Assembly (NCBI RefSeq): GCF_022095675.1
Contig: NZ_JAHYSG010000089.1
Location: 1 to 49,355 of the forward strand
DNA: 49,355 nucleotides
Direction of reading: 5' to 3'
DNA from: Dactylosporangium sp. AC04546
GTDB taxonomy: Bacteria; Actinomycetota; Actinomycetes; Mycobacteriales; Micromonosporaceae
Under the pieces are notes generated by a model that searched no databases, had not been told where the DNA came from, and worked only from the letters and a program-made list of their open reading frames with translations. Below, in pieces: positions 9,920 to 17,821 of the stretch; the stretch's first letter is position 1, and every line of letters starts with the position of its first letter. The position numbers and the translations under genes are program-made.

Positions 9920-10066
9920 ACCGCTGTACGCGGTATTCGCGTGGGCGCTGCCGTCCCACCGGCACGGGCCGGCGGTCAACGCGTGGCGGCACGAACTCCG
10001 CGCCGAGGCCCGTCAGTACATCGCCGAGGCGTTCGACGCCTCGGCCGGATCAACGCCCATCTTAGT
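9920..10066 (+). pseudogene. Remnant copy of the universal stress protein gene with internal deletion
   Basis: The sequence from CCGCTGTACGCGGT onward repeats the stress-protein gene at about 3088-3212 with few changes (AWALPS, AVNAWRHELRAEARQYI, AEAFDA can be read). It then jumps directly to GGATCAACGCCCAT, which matches the last codons of that gene (3483-3500). About 270 bases of the middle and the N-terminal third are missing. It lies 200 bases after kdpC, so the stress gene was probably copied together with a kdp locus and then decayed. The 9721-9919 gap before it holds nothing I can recognise. Confidence 0.75.
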
Positions 10067-11006
10067 CGCACCGCAGGGAGGCGTCCTCCAGGTCGAGTGT
10101 GCGCTGCAGGCGGCGGCGGGTCCCCTCACCGATCAGCCCGGTGCCGTGGAGACGGTCGAGCTCACAGCCCTCGACCGCGATCAGGTCGCGCCGCACCTCG
10201 CCGCGGGCGGCGTCGTCGGTCTGGTGCTCCACGCTCGGTGTGGCGTGCTCCTCGATCCGGTGCGTCAGTGCCCGTCGCAAGGTGACACTGACGGTGGGCG
10301 GCACCGCCTCGACGTCGTCGAGCTCGTCGAGGCGGGCCAGCGCCGCCCGGGCCATGTGGACGTCGGCGGTCTTCTCCTCAGCGAGCAGGTCGTCGTTCGA
10401 CGTGGCGATGCCGGCACGGCGCACGAGCGGGCTGAGCGTGAATCCCTGCACCGTCAGCGTCAGGACGATCACCGCTGCGGTGACCGTGATGACGAGCTCC
10501 CGGCCGGGCGCCGCGAGCAGCAGCGACAGCGCGGCGGCCAGCGGCAGGACGCCACGGGCACCGGCCCACGACACCACCGCCGGGACGCGCCACGACGGCC
10601 GGTCGCCAGGGCCGGTGTGCAGCACCGCCACCGGGTCGGTGCTGGCAAGGATCGCGCCGAGCACGAACGCCATCGGCCCGGACATGGGGGTGATCGCCGC
10701 CGCGACCGCGCCGACGGCCGCCGCCGACGCGATCACCAGGCCGAGCGCCAGGATCGTGACCGAGCGCCAGACCCGGTGCAGCTCGCGCCACGACAGGTCT
10801 CCACCGGCCGCGTAGAGCAGTGGTGGAAGGACGACGAGCGACACCACCTCGGGCCGGATCTCGACGTGCGGCACGGCTGGCAGCAGTCCGACCACGACAC
10901 CGGCGGCGACGAGCAACGACGGCGCGGGAAGGCGGAACCGGCGCGCAGACACCGCCACAATCGTCGCCAGGACGACCAGCACGAGCACCGCTTCGACGAC
11001 GCGCAC
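10062..11006 (-). CDS. CPA1-type Na+/H+ antiporter with large internal deletion
   Basis: The N-terminal half is typical of bacterial CPA1 (NhaP/Nhe) exchangers: alternating helices with RRFRLPAPSLLVAAGVVVG, LPPLLYAAG, and the helix ending ILASTDPVAV. In intact members this is followed by an ESLFND-type helix carrying the essential acidic residue and several more helices. Here ASTDPVAV runs straight into PSWRVPAVVSWAGARGVLPLA, which belongs to a late transmembrane segment. The protein is 314 aa instead of the usual 500 or more, and roughly 200 aa are missing without loss of frame. A soluble tail with charged helices remains. Ion exchange is unlikely; it may be a pseudogene or a truncated regulatory form. 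Confidence 0.75.
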   Translation of the reverse strand: MRVVEAVLVLVVLATIVAVSARRFRLPAPSLLVAAGVVVGLLPAVPHVEIRPEVVSLVVLPPLLYAAGGDLSWRELHRVWRSVTILALGLVIASAAAVGAVAAAITPMSGPMAFVLGAILASTDPVAVLHTGPGDRPSWRVPAVVSWAGARGVLPLAAALSLLLAAPGRELVITVTAAVIVLTLTVQGFTLSPLVRRAGIATSNDDLLAEEKTADVHMARAALARLDELDDVEAVPPTVSVTLRRALTHRIEEHATPSVEHQTDDAARGEVRRDLIAVEGCELDRLHGTGLIGEGTRRRLQRTLDLEDASLRCD

Positions 11007-11152
11007 GCCAACCCCTCTTGTCCGACCCGATGCCGACCAGACTTCCCGGCGCGCCTGCCCATATCTTATGCGTCAAGAAACCATCAGGAAGCCGTGGCTC
11101 GGCGTACGAGAACCGTCAAGCCGCCTTGGCGGCGCCGGCACGTCGCACTGCG

Positions 11153-11479
11153 ATGGATCCCATGTCCTTCTCCTGGTCATGTCCGTACGCGGTCGGCGGT
11201 TGTCTCACCCTCCTCACCGTCGCCGTGCTGGCCGGCTCGTTCGTACCCGCCGACAACGGCGCGGCACGAGCCGTCGCCATGGCGGTGACGGCCGGGTGCT
11301 GCACGGCGCTCGTCGCGCACCGGTGGACCGCGCTGGCGCTGACCGCACTCGCCGTCGTCCTGACCGCGGCACTCGTTCCGTTCGCCGAGGGCGTGGTTCC
11401 AGCCTTGATCACGGCTGCCTTCCCGGTGGCGCTCGGTGCCCTGCTCGGCCGGGGCCAGCGCTGGATGCGGACCCGATGA
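11153..11479 (+). CDS. Small multi-helix membrane protein
   Basis: This 108-aa protein, start MDPMSFSWSCPYAVGG, has three or four hydrophobic helices (about 10-28, 33-50, 53-70, 77-95) and a basic end, RGQRWMRTR. It lies divergently from the antiporter, 147 bases away, and convergently to the FHA gene. A second in-frame ATG at 11162 is possible. The hydrophobic pattern loosely recalls the DUF4118 module of KdpD-like sensors, but I cannot assign a family. Its place beside potassium and sodium transport genes suggests, but does not show, a membrane-sensing role. Confidence 0.55.
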   Translation: MDPMSFSWSCPYAVGGCLTLLTVAVLAGSFVPADNGAARAVAMAVTAGCCTALVAHRWTALALTALAVVLTAALVPFAEGVVPALITAAFPVALGALLGRGQRWMRTR

Positions 11480-11522
11480 TGCGGCGTCCGCTCCTGCGCG
11501 GCCCCCGTCCGGAGTCGCTCGG

Positions 11523-12161
11523 CTATCCCGGTGGTTGCAGGGTCAGCATGGTCCACGCGCCGAGGTGGATCCGGTCACCCCCGCCGAGAGAGTACTGCTG
11601 GTCGGGGTCGATCGGCTCGGTAGCCTCGTTGAGGTAGGTGCCGTTCGCGGATCCGATATCTGCCACGCTCCACCGGCCGTCCGGCCCGGCCAGCAGCATG
11701 GCATGGGCGTGCGAGACGCCGGGATCCTCGGGCGGGCCCGACAGGTCGACGTCCGGCTGGATGCCGCGCGACCGACTGCGCCGGCCGATGAGCAGCCGGG
11801 TGCCGGTCAGGACGAACCGCCGATCCGGGCAGTACTCCGGAAAGGCGGTCCCCTCGCCGACCCGTGCGTGATGGGCCCGATCGGCGACGGCGACGAGCTG
11901 CCATCCCACCACCGCCTGTCCCGGAGTGGCTTCGGGCACCTTGCCGATGGGAATGCCCTCGGCGTTCAGGACGAAGTCGTGCCCGCAGACCTCGCAGAAC
12001 CGTCCACCGCGCGGCGTGCCGCACTCCGGGCACGGACCGGCGGAGGCCGCCGGCGCGGCGGGCGGAACGGCCGGGCCGATCCGGCCGCCGCACACGTCGC
12101 AGTAGTCCGTGGCGGCCGACTCGTGGCCTTCGACGCAGACGACCATGACGACCGGGCTCAT
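11523..12161 (-). CDS. FHA-domain protein with double zinc ribbon
   Basis: This is a 212-aa protein. The N-terminus has three CxxC pairs (CVEGHE..YCDVCGG, CPECGTPRG, FCEVCGHD) that form zinc-ribbon modules. The C-terminal half is a forkhead-associated domain with GRRSRSRGI, VSHAHA and DIGSANGTYLN, which bind phosphothreonine peptides. It is the last gene of the six-gene operon, and its ATG overlaps the VWA stop (ATGA). In this context it most likely docks to a protein phosphorylated by the PknG-type kinase encoded upstream, by analogy with GarA/OdhI in other actinomycetes. Those are smaller and lack the zinc ribbons, so this protein is not a simple ortholog. Confidence 0.88.
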   Translation of the reverse strand: MSPVVMVVCVEGHESAATDYCDVCGGRIGPAVPPAAPAASAGPCPECGTPRGGRFCEVCGHDFVLNAEGIPIGKVPEATPGQAVVGWQLVAVADRAHHARVGEGTAFPEYCPDRRFVLTGTRLLIGRRSRSRGIQPDVDLSGPPEDPGVSHAHAMLLAGPDGRWSVADIGSANGTYLNEATEPIDPDQQYSLGGGDRIHLGAWTMLTLQPPG

Positions 12162-13438
12162 CCCTTCGTGACGCGAATCGTCTTGACCGAGCGCACATCG
12201 GCCAGCTCGGCGTCGACGCCGGCGACCGAGCGTTTGAGCCGCACGGTACCGGTCCGGGCGTCTACGACGTCGACGACCCGGGCCAACAGGTTGGCGGTGT
12301 CCACGTGACCGGACTCGGCGGCGAGCTGGACCGCCCGGCCGAGCTTGGCTGTCGCGGTCTCGGTGTCCCCGCCGTCGCGGGCGGCGAGTCCCTCCTGGAT
12401 CGCGGCGGCCAGCTCGGCCTGGCCGCTGTAGTGCGCGACCCGTGCATTGATCCTGGTGGACAGTGCCTCGTCGTCGGTCCACTCGGCGAGCACGAGGGAC
12501 TGCGATAGGACCGTGTCACCGCTCACGACCGCGACGCGCGCCGCCAGCCGCTCCTCGCCGACCGCTCCGGCGGGCACGTCGACGCAGACGTGGAAGTCGC
12601 GGCTCTCGGCGCCCCAGGCGCCCGTCGCGTAGTCACCGATCCGGGCGCTGACGTCCTGCCGGCGGTCGGTGAGGTCCTCGACATGCGGGAACACCTGCTT
12701 CACGAACCGGATCCGGGCACCGGCCGGGGTCCACAGCCGCAGCGAGACGGCGGCGACCGCCTTGCCCATCGCCGTCTGGGTCATGGTGCGGAAGTCGTCG
12801 ACCAGGCCGGCCGGGTCGGGCAGGCCGTCGGCAGTGCCGAGCAGGGCCGATGCCACGGTCCGCAGCTCGGTCCCGCTCCAGTCGTCACCGACGCCGCGGC
12901 TGTCGCACACGAACCGGCCCTCACAGGCCCGCAGCGCGGCGGCCAACTGATGGGGCGACTCGTGCTCATTCTTCCCGTCGGTGAGCAGGATGGCGTGCTT
13001 GAACGCGGCCGGGTGCCCGATGAACAGGGTGTTGGCCAGGGCGAGCCAGGTGCCGATGGCGGTGCCGCCGTCGGCGGTGAGTTGCGTGACTGCCCGCTTC
13101 GCCGCGGTACGGGTCCGTGCGTCGGCGACGGCGAGGACCGGGTCCGGCGGGTACACCATCGTCGCGTCGGCGCGGCCGGCGACGATGCCGAACGCGACCC
13201 CGTCAGGCAGCGTATCGATCGCCGCCATCGTGGCCTTCTTCGCCTCGGCAAGCTTGTGGCGCGGGCTGCCCATCGACCCGGAGCAGTCCACCATGAGCAC
13301 CTGGGCGACGTCTGACGGGTCGGGCGCGGCTGGAGCGGCCGGCCCGCCGGCGGCGACGGTGACCACGGCGTTGACCGTCGTCGTGCCGGTCGGCAGGAAC
13401 CGGTTCTGGTAGACCTCGGTGGTGAAGGTGGTCGTCAT
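12158..13438 (-). CDS. von Willebrand factor type A domain protein
   Basis: This is a 426-aa cytoplasmic protein without a signal peptide. The VWA domain starts around residue 45, and its metal-binding MIDAS signature DCSGSMG is intact, with a later T/D pair in GTAIGTW and LLTDGKNE. The C-terminal 150 residues form a beta-rich part (ARVAVVSGDTVLSQSLVLAEW) followed by a helical tail that resembles a small repeat region. It overlaps both neighbours by four bases. VWA proteins of this type stand beside PP2C and kinase genes in actinobacterial signalling operons; the binding partner is unknown. Confidence 0.9.
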   Translation of the reverse strand: MTTTFTTEVYQNRFLPTGTTTVNAVVTVAAGGPAAPAAPDPSDVAQVLMVDCSGSMGSPRHKLAEAKKATMAAIDTLPDGVAFGIVAGRADATMVYPPDPVLAVADARTRTAAKRAVTQLTADGGTAIGTWLALANTLFIGHPAAFKHAILLTDGKNEHESPHQLAAALRACEGRFVCDSRGVGDDWSGTELRTVASALLGTADGLPDPAGLVDDFRTMTQTAMGKAVAAVSLRLWTPAGARIRFVKQVFPHVEDLTDRRQDVSARIGDYATGAWGAESRDFHVCVDVPAGAVGEERLAARVAVVSGDTVLSQSLVLAEWTDDEALSTRINARVAHYSGQAELAAAIQEGLAARDGGDTETATAKLGRAVQLAAESGHVDTANLLARVVDVVDARTGTVRLKRSVAGVDAELADVRSVKTIRVTKG

Positions 13439-14406
13439 CGGTCAGCTCCTTGCGGCGGCCACGCCAGCACGGCGACGGTGATGTTGTCGTGGCCGCCGGC
13501 GGCGAGGGCGGCCTGAACCAGGTGGCGGGCGGCCGCACGGGGCGGGCGGGTCCGGAGGATCTCGGGCAGGGCGGCGACGATGCCGGGGTAGCGGGACAGC
13601 CCGTCGCTGCACACGACCACGTGACCCGGGCCGTCCGGCGCGAGACGGCGCAGATGTGGTGCGCTCTCCGTGGCGTCGGCACCGAGCCAGCACACGAGCG
13701 CGGCTGCGTGCGGGTGCTCGGCGGCGGTGCGCTCATCGGTGCCGGCGGCCGCGAGCTGTTCGGCCAGCGAGTCGTCGACGGTGAGACCGGCCGCCGGGCC
13801 GCTGGTGGGCACCCAGTACGCGCGGCTGTCCCCGACCCAGCCGACGGTCACCTCTTGGGCGCTCGCCACCGCGCAGACGAAGGTGCAACTCGCGGCCGCA
13901 GCCGTTGCGCCGCCGAGGCGTGCCACGGCGGTCTGTGCAGCCCCGGCCGCGCTGGTGATCGCCGCACCTGCTGTACCGCCTCCGCCGAGATCGTGCAGCA
14001 GCGACGTGGCGGCGACAGCGACGGCGGCGTGCGCGGCGGCGTCGGGCCGGTCGGTCGTGGAGACGCCGTCGCAGACGACGGCGAATGCGGCGCCGCCGGT
14101 CGCGCCGAGCGCGACCGCGTCCTCGTTGCGCCGGTGGTGCAGGCCCCGGTCGGTCACGGCGGCCGCGGTACCGAGGTCGACGGCGCTGCGATCGGGGGCC
14201 ACCGCGCGCGGAAGGCCGCAGTCGTCGCAGTACCCGTCGGTGCCGGGAGCGGTGCTACCGCAGGCGCAGGGCGCGGGCAGGCCGGCGGACGACACCCACC
14301 GGTCGGCCACGGCGGCCGTCGTGAGGTCGTGGCCGCACGCCTCGCAGTACCGGTCCGCGGTCGCGGCGGGCTCGGCGCAGGCGGGGCAGCGGCCTGCCAC
14401 GGTCAC
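13435..14406 (-). CDS. PP2C-type protein Ser/Thr phosphatase with zinc ribbon
   Basis: The first 70 residues hold paired CxxC motifs (CPACAEP, YCEACGHD, CACGS, YCDDCGLP), and the rest is a PP2C domain. Metal-binding motifs of the family are present: RRNEDAVAL near the start, VVCDGVSTT, VGDSRAYW and CSDGLSRYPG. The enzyme should remove phosphates placed by the kinase encoded just upstream. I chose the GTG at 14406 because it overlaps the kinase TGA by four bases (GTGA), like every other junction in this operon; an ATG at 14418 is possible. The domain is near full length at 323 aa, and nothing essential seems to be lost. Confidence 0.9.
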   Translation of the reverse strand: MTVAGRCPACAEPAATADRYCEACGHDLTTAAVADRWVSSAGLPAPCACGSTAPGTDGYCDDCGLPRAVAPDRSAVDLGTAAAVTDRGLHHRRNEDAVALGATGGAAFAVVCDGVSTTDRPDAAAHAAVAVAATSLLHDLGGGGTAGAAITSAAGAAQTAVARLGGATAAAASCTFVCAVASAQEVTVGWVGDSRAYWVPTSGPAAGLTVDDSLAEQLAAAGTDERTAAEHPHAAALVCWLGADATESAPHLRRLAPDGPGHVVVCSDGLSRYPGIVAALPEILRTRPPRAAARHLVQAALAAGGHDNITVAVLAWPPQGADR

Positions 14407-16595
14407 CACAGCGTCCACGGCCGCACGGCGTTGGCCTGGTCGACGAGGGCGTGCCGGGCTTTGCGGTCAGGCTCCAGCGTGGCCAGCACCCGGTAGGTGC
14501 GCTCCAGGCCGGTGCGCAACTCCCGTTCGCTGAGGCCCTGACCGAGCAGCTGACCGGGGAGCCCTGTGACAGGCATCGGCGCTCCGTTCAGCCAGCGCAG
14601 TGCGCCGCTGAACATCTCCACCGCGAGCATGGCCTGCCGCCGGCCGTCGAGCCGCAGCCGCTCCAGGCGCTGCGACGCCTCGACGAAGTCGGTCTCGGTC
14701 AGCGGTCCCGGCCGCGGGTCGACCGCCGCACGCACGGCGGCGACCTGCGCCGCGACGTACCGGCTGGAAGTGTCGGGAACCTCGTCGAGGATCCGGACGG
14801 CTCCGGCCCGGTCGCCGCCGTCGAGCCGCATCCGGGACAGTCCGAACGCGGCGCTGACGAACGCGTGGTCAACCCGCCAGACCCGCTCGTAACGGCGGGC
14901 GGCGCCGGCGGTGTCGCCGGACAGTTCGCAGGCCGCGGCGAGGGCCAGCCGGGCGGCCGGTTCGCCGGGCAGGGCGTCGTAGACGGCGTCCAGATGGGTG
15001 CGGGCCTCCCCGAACCGGCCGGCGGCCAGCGCGATGAGCCCGGCGTGCCAGTCGTGGCGCCAGTCGGTGTGGGTCAGCTGCGCCGCCTGCAGCTGCTGCG
15101 TGGCCGCGGCGGGGTCGCCGGTGGCGAGCAGCGCGCGGGCGAGCTGGAGCCGGACCTCCACGCTGCGCACCGGCGCGGCTCGCAGCGCCGCGACCGCGGC
15201 CGGGGCGTCGGCCGTGGTCAGCGCGGCGAGGAATCCCGCCGCGGGATCGGCCGGATCGCTGAGCGGGACCGGCAACGCCGCCACGACCTCCGCCCCGCCC
15301 GGTGCGGATCCGGTGGTACCGAATGAGGCGCGCTCGCCGGTGAAGCGGGCCGAGCCGGACGGCCGCGGCACGCCGTCGGCCGCCGCGAGGACCTCCCGCA
15401 GCACGCCCGTGAGCTGTTCCGCCATGTCCGCCGCGGAGGTGAACCGGCGGTGCGGCTCAGAATCGGTGGCCCGGCGCAGGAACCGGTGGTACGACTCCTC
15501 GCGGGCCAGCAGCGGCACGTCGCCGGGGTCGGGCAGGCGGTCGGCGTAGCGGGTCGAGAAGCCGCCGAAGTCGAAGCTGAGCACGGCCAGGGTGCGCCCG
15601 ACGGTGTACAGATCGGAGCCGATCGACGCGCCGGTGGTCGCCAGCTCCGGGGCCTGGTAGCCGGGCGTGCCGTAGAGCGCCGAGACGTCGTCGCCCATCC
15701 CCCGTACCGCGCCGAGGTCGATGAGCTTCAGCTGCTCCTCGGCGTGGATCACGTTGTCCGGTTTGAAGTCGCAGAAGAGCAGGCCGCGTTCGTGTAGGTA
15801 GCCCAGGGCGGGGAGCACCTCGAGGCCGTACGCGAGGACCTGCGGCAGTGGCAGGGGGCCGGTACCGGCCAGGACCAGCTCCTTGAGCGAGCTGCCGCCG
15901 ACGTACTCCATGACGATGTAGCCGGCGGTCTCGCCGGTGGCCGGGTCGGTGTGCTGCGCGAAGTCGTAGATCTTGACGATGTTCGGGTGGTCGACCGCGA
16001 CCAGGAAGCGCCGCTCGGCGACGGCGGCGGCCAGCGCGTCCGGGTCGCCGGTGTTGATGAGGCCCTTGAGCACGACCCAGCGGTCCGCGCCGGCCTCGCT
16101 GACCTTGCGGTCGCGGGCCAGGTAGATCCAGCCGAGTCCGCCGTGCGCGAGCGCGCCGAGGATGTCGTAGCGGCCGTCGACGACGTCGCCGGCGTGCAGG
16201 CTGGGCACGAAGGAGAACGGGGTGCGGTCGTTGGGGCAGAACCCCTCGGTGCGGCCGGGGCGTCCCTCGCGGCCGCGGCCGACCGGTTCGCCGCAGCGGG
16301 AGCAGTACCGCGCGGTCTCGGGCACCTGGGGGTCGCCCAGGATCGCGGTCGCGGGGTCGCGCAGCGGTACCGGTGCGACGACGACCAGGTCGGCGCCGAG
16401 GCCGCCCCGGCCCCTCGTACGGCCGCTGGTGTGCCCGCCGAGACTCGGGCCGCCGAGACTGGGGCCGCCCAGCGATGCTGAGTGGCCCTGGTTCGGCGCA
16501 CTCCCGGTCGTCGCCTGGGCCTTGTGGCCGCACTTGTCGCAGTAGCCGTCGGCGGCATAGGTGCCGGTGCAGTCCGGACGTCGGCAGCCGTTCAT
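14403..16595 (-). CDS. pknG: PknG-type serine/threonine protein kinase
   Basis: This is a 730-aa soluble kinase that aligns with mycobacterial PknG over kinase and TPR regions. Order: an extra zinc ribbon (C4, C9, C19, C22), a Gly-rich linker with SLGGP repeats, the rubredoxin-like site (YCSRCGEP and GFCPND), the kinase domain with AHGGLGW, catalytic Lys in VVLKG (about 177), IVMEYVGG, FCDFKPDN (Asp about 276) and LIDLG, GTPGYQAPE, then a C-terminal TPR-like helical domain ending VRPWTLW. PknG links amino-acid sensing to central nitrogen and carbon metabolism. Oddity: the fourth rubredoxin cysteine is replaced (CPND instead of CPxC). It is embedded in a six-gene coupled operon. Confidence 0.93.
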   Translation of the reverse strand: MNGCRRPDCTGTYAADGYCDKCGHKAQATTGSAPNQGHSASLGGPSLGGPSLGGHTSGRTRGRGGLGADLVVVAPVPLRDPATAILGDPQVPETARYCSRCGEPVGRGREGRPGRTEGFCPNDRTPFSFVPSLHAGDVVDGRYDILGALAHGGLGWIYLARDRKVSEAGADRWVVLKGLINTGDPDALAAAVAERRFLVAVDHPNIVKIYDFAQHTDPATGETAGYIVMEYVGGSSLKELVLAGTGPLPLPQVLAYGLEVLPALGYLHERGLLFCDFKPDNVIHAEEQLKLIDLGAVRGMGDDVSALYGTPGYQAPELATTGASIGSDLYTVGRTLAVLSFDFGGFSTRYADRLPDPGDVPLLAREESYHRFLRRATDSEPHRRFTSAADMAEQLTGVLREVLAAADGVPRPSGSARFTGERASFGTTGSAPGGAEVVAALPVPLSDPADPAAGFLAALTTADAPAAVAALRAAPVRSVEVRLQLARALLATGDPAAATQQLQAAQLTHTDWRHDWHAGLIALAAGRFGEARTHLDAVYDALPGEPAARLALAAACELSGDTAGAARRYERVWRVDHAFVSAAFGLSRMRLDGGDRAGAVRILDEVPDTSSRYVAAQVAAVRAAVDPRPGPLTETDFVEASQRLERLRLDGRRQAMLAVEMFSGALRWLNGAPMPVTGLPGQLLGQGLSERELRTGLERTYRVLATLEPDRKARHALVDQANAVRPWTLW

Positions 16596-17821
16596 GCGCC
16601 CTCCGCTTCACCGCGAACCGCCGGCGGCCGCTGCTGCAGCAGCTCGGCCAGGACTGTCTGGTATCCGTGCACCGCGCGGGTGCTGCCGCGCAGGTCGCAC
16701 GGCGCGGTGTACAGCAGCCCGCGGGCCTGCCGGTACTGCTCGGCGAGCCCGTCGTGCTCGGTGAGCCCGGCCCGGGCCGCCTTCGCCTGGTAGGCGTCGA
16801 GCCGCCCGCGCAGCTCGTCACGCCGGTTGAGCAGTCCGCTGGCGGTCGACTGGAGGCGCCCGGCCCGCTCCTGGGCCCCGGCCACCGCCTCCTCGACCGT
16901 GGTGAGGTCCGCGGCGAGCCGCAGCCACCGGCCGGATCCGGCGAGCTCGCCGAGGCGGGCGGCGCGGACGGCCAGCACCGGCGCGGCGGCCGGGACCGGC
17001 GGCAGGTCGGGCGCGGCGATCTTCGCCAGCACGATGGCGTAGACGCCGGCGGTCGCCGACTCGGCGTCCGCGAGTTCGCTGAGCCGCTCGTGCAGGCCGG
17101 CGAGCCGGGACGGATAAGTCTCACGGACGCGGGCCACGTCGGCGAGACCCGTGGCGGCCTGCGCGACGAGCGCCTCCAGCTCGTCCAGCCGGGCGACGGC
17201 GCCGGGGGCGAGGCGCCCACCGGGTGCGGCGGTCAGCGGGTCGCCGAGCTCGCGCTGCCGGATCGCGGCCAGACGCCGTTGCATCGGCTCGATCCCGCCG
17301 ACCGCGCCGAGCTCCGCTGCGAGCGACGCGGCGGCGTCCAGCGCGGCGTCGATCGGCGCGATCCGCGCCGCCACCGCTGACCACGCGTCGTCCACTTCGG
17401 ACAGATCGCGGGCCGCTGCGGCGGAGCGCCGGTCGAGGTCGTCCGCGAGGTCGAGGAGGCTGACCCGGGAGGCTGGGGCCACCCCTGCCCCCTCGGCGGG
17501 CAGCCCGTCCCGGCCGAGGCCGATGCCCGGGAGCCGGAGCAGGGCCGTGAGTTCGGCCAGCCGGTCGGCGCCGCGGGCTGCCCGGGCCTGGTCCAGTCCG
17601 GTGCCGAGCGTCGCGAACAACGCCCACAGGTTCCGAACCCGGTCCGGCAGGTCGCCGGCGAGCTCGGCGGTGCGGCCGGTCAGCCCCGCGCCGCGCAGCG
17701 CCGCCAACGCGGGGTGGTTGTCTACGGCGAACAGCGCCACGGCGACGCGCCCGTGGACTGCGTCCAGGTCGGCGAGCAGCTCGTCCGCCTCGCCGGCTTT
17801 GAGGTTGCCGGGTGCGTTCAC
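16592..17821 (-). CDS. Helical (coiled-coil-like) protein of the pknG operon
   Basis: This is a 409-aa, Ala/Leu/Glu/Arg-rich protein with long predicted helices and no membrane segment or known catalytic motif. The start MNAPGNLKAGEADELLADLD overlaps the upstream membrane-protein stop by four bases, and its stop overlaps the kinase start. I do not recognise a named family. Charged heptad-like stretches (LDELEALVAQAATGLADVAR, VEEAVAGAQERAGRLQ) suggest a scaffold that could bridge the membrane sensor and the kinase. That role is an inference from the gene order alone. Confidence 0.75.
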   Translation of the reverse strand: MNAPGNLKAGEADELLADLDAVHGRVAVALFAVDNHPALAALRGAGLTGRTAELAGDLPDRVRNLWALFATLGTGLDQARAARGADRLAELTALLRLPGIGLGRDGLPAEGAGVAPASRVSLLDLADDLDRRSAAAARDLSEVDDAWSAVAARIAPIDAALDAAASLAAELGAVGGIEPMQRRLAAIRQRELGDPLTAAPGGRLAPGAVARLDELEALVAQAATGLADVARVRETYPSRLAGLHERLSELADAESATAGVYAIVLAKIAAPDLPPVPAAAPVLAVRAARLGELAGSGRWLRLAADLTTVEEAVAGAQERAGRLQSTASGLLNRRDELRGRLDAYQAKAARAGLTEHDGLAEQYRQARGLLYTAPCDLRGSTRAVHGYQTVLAELLQQRPPAVRGEAEGA

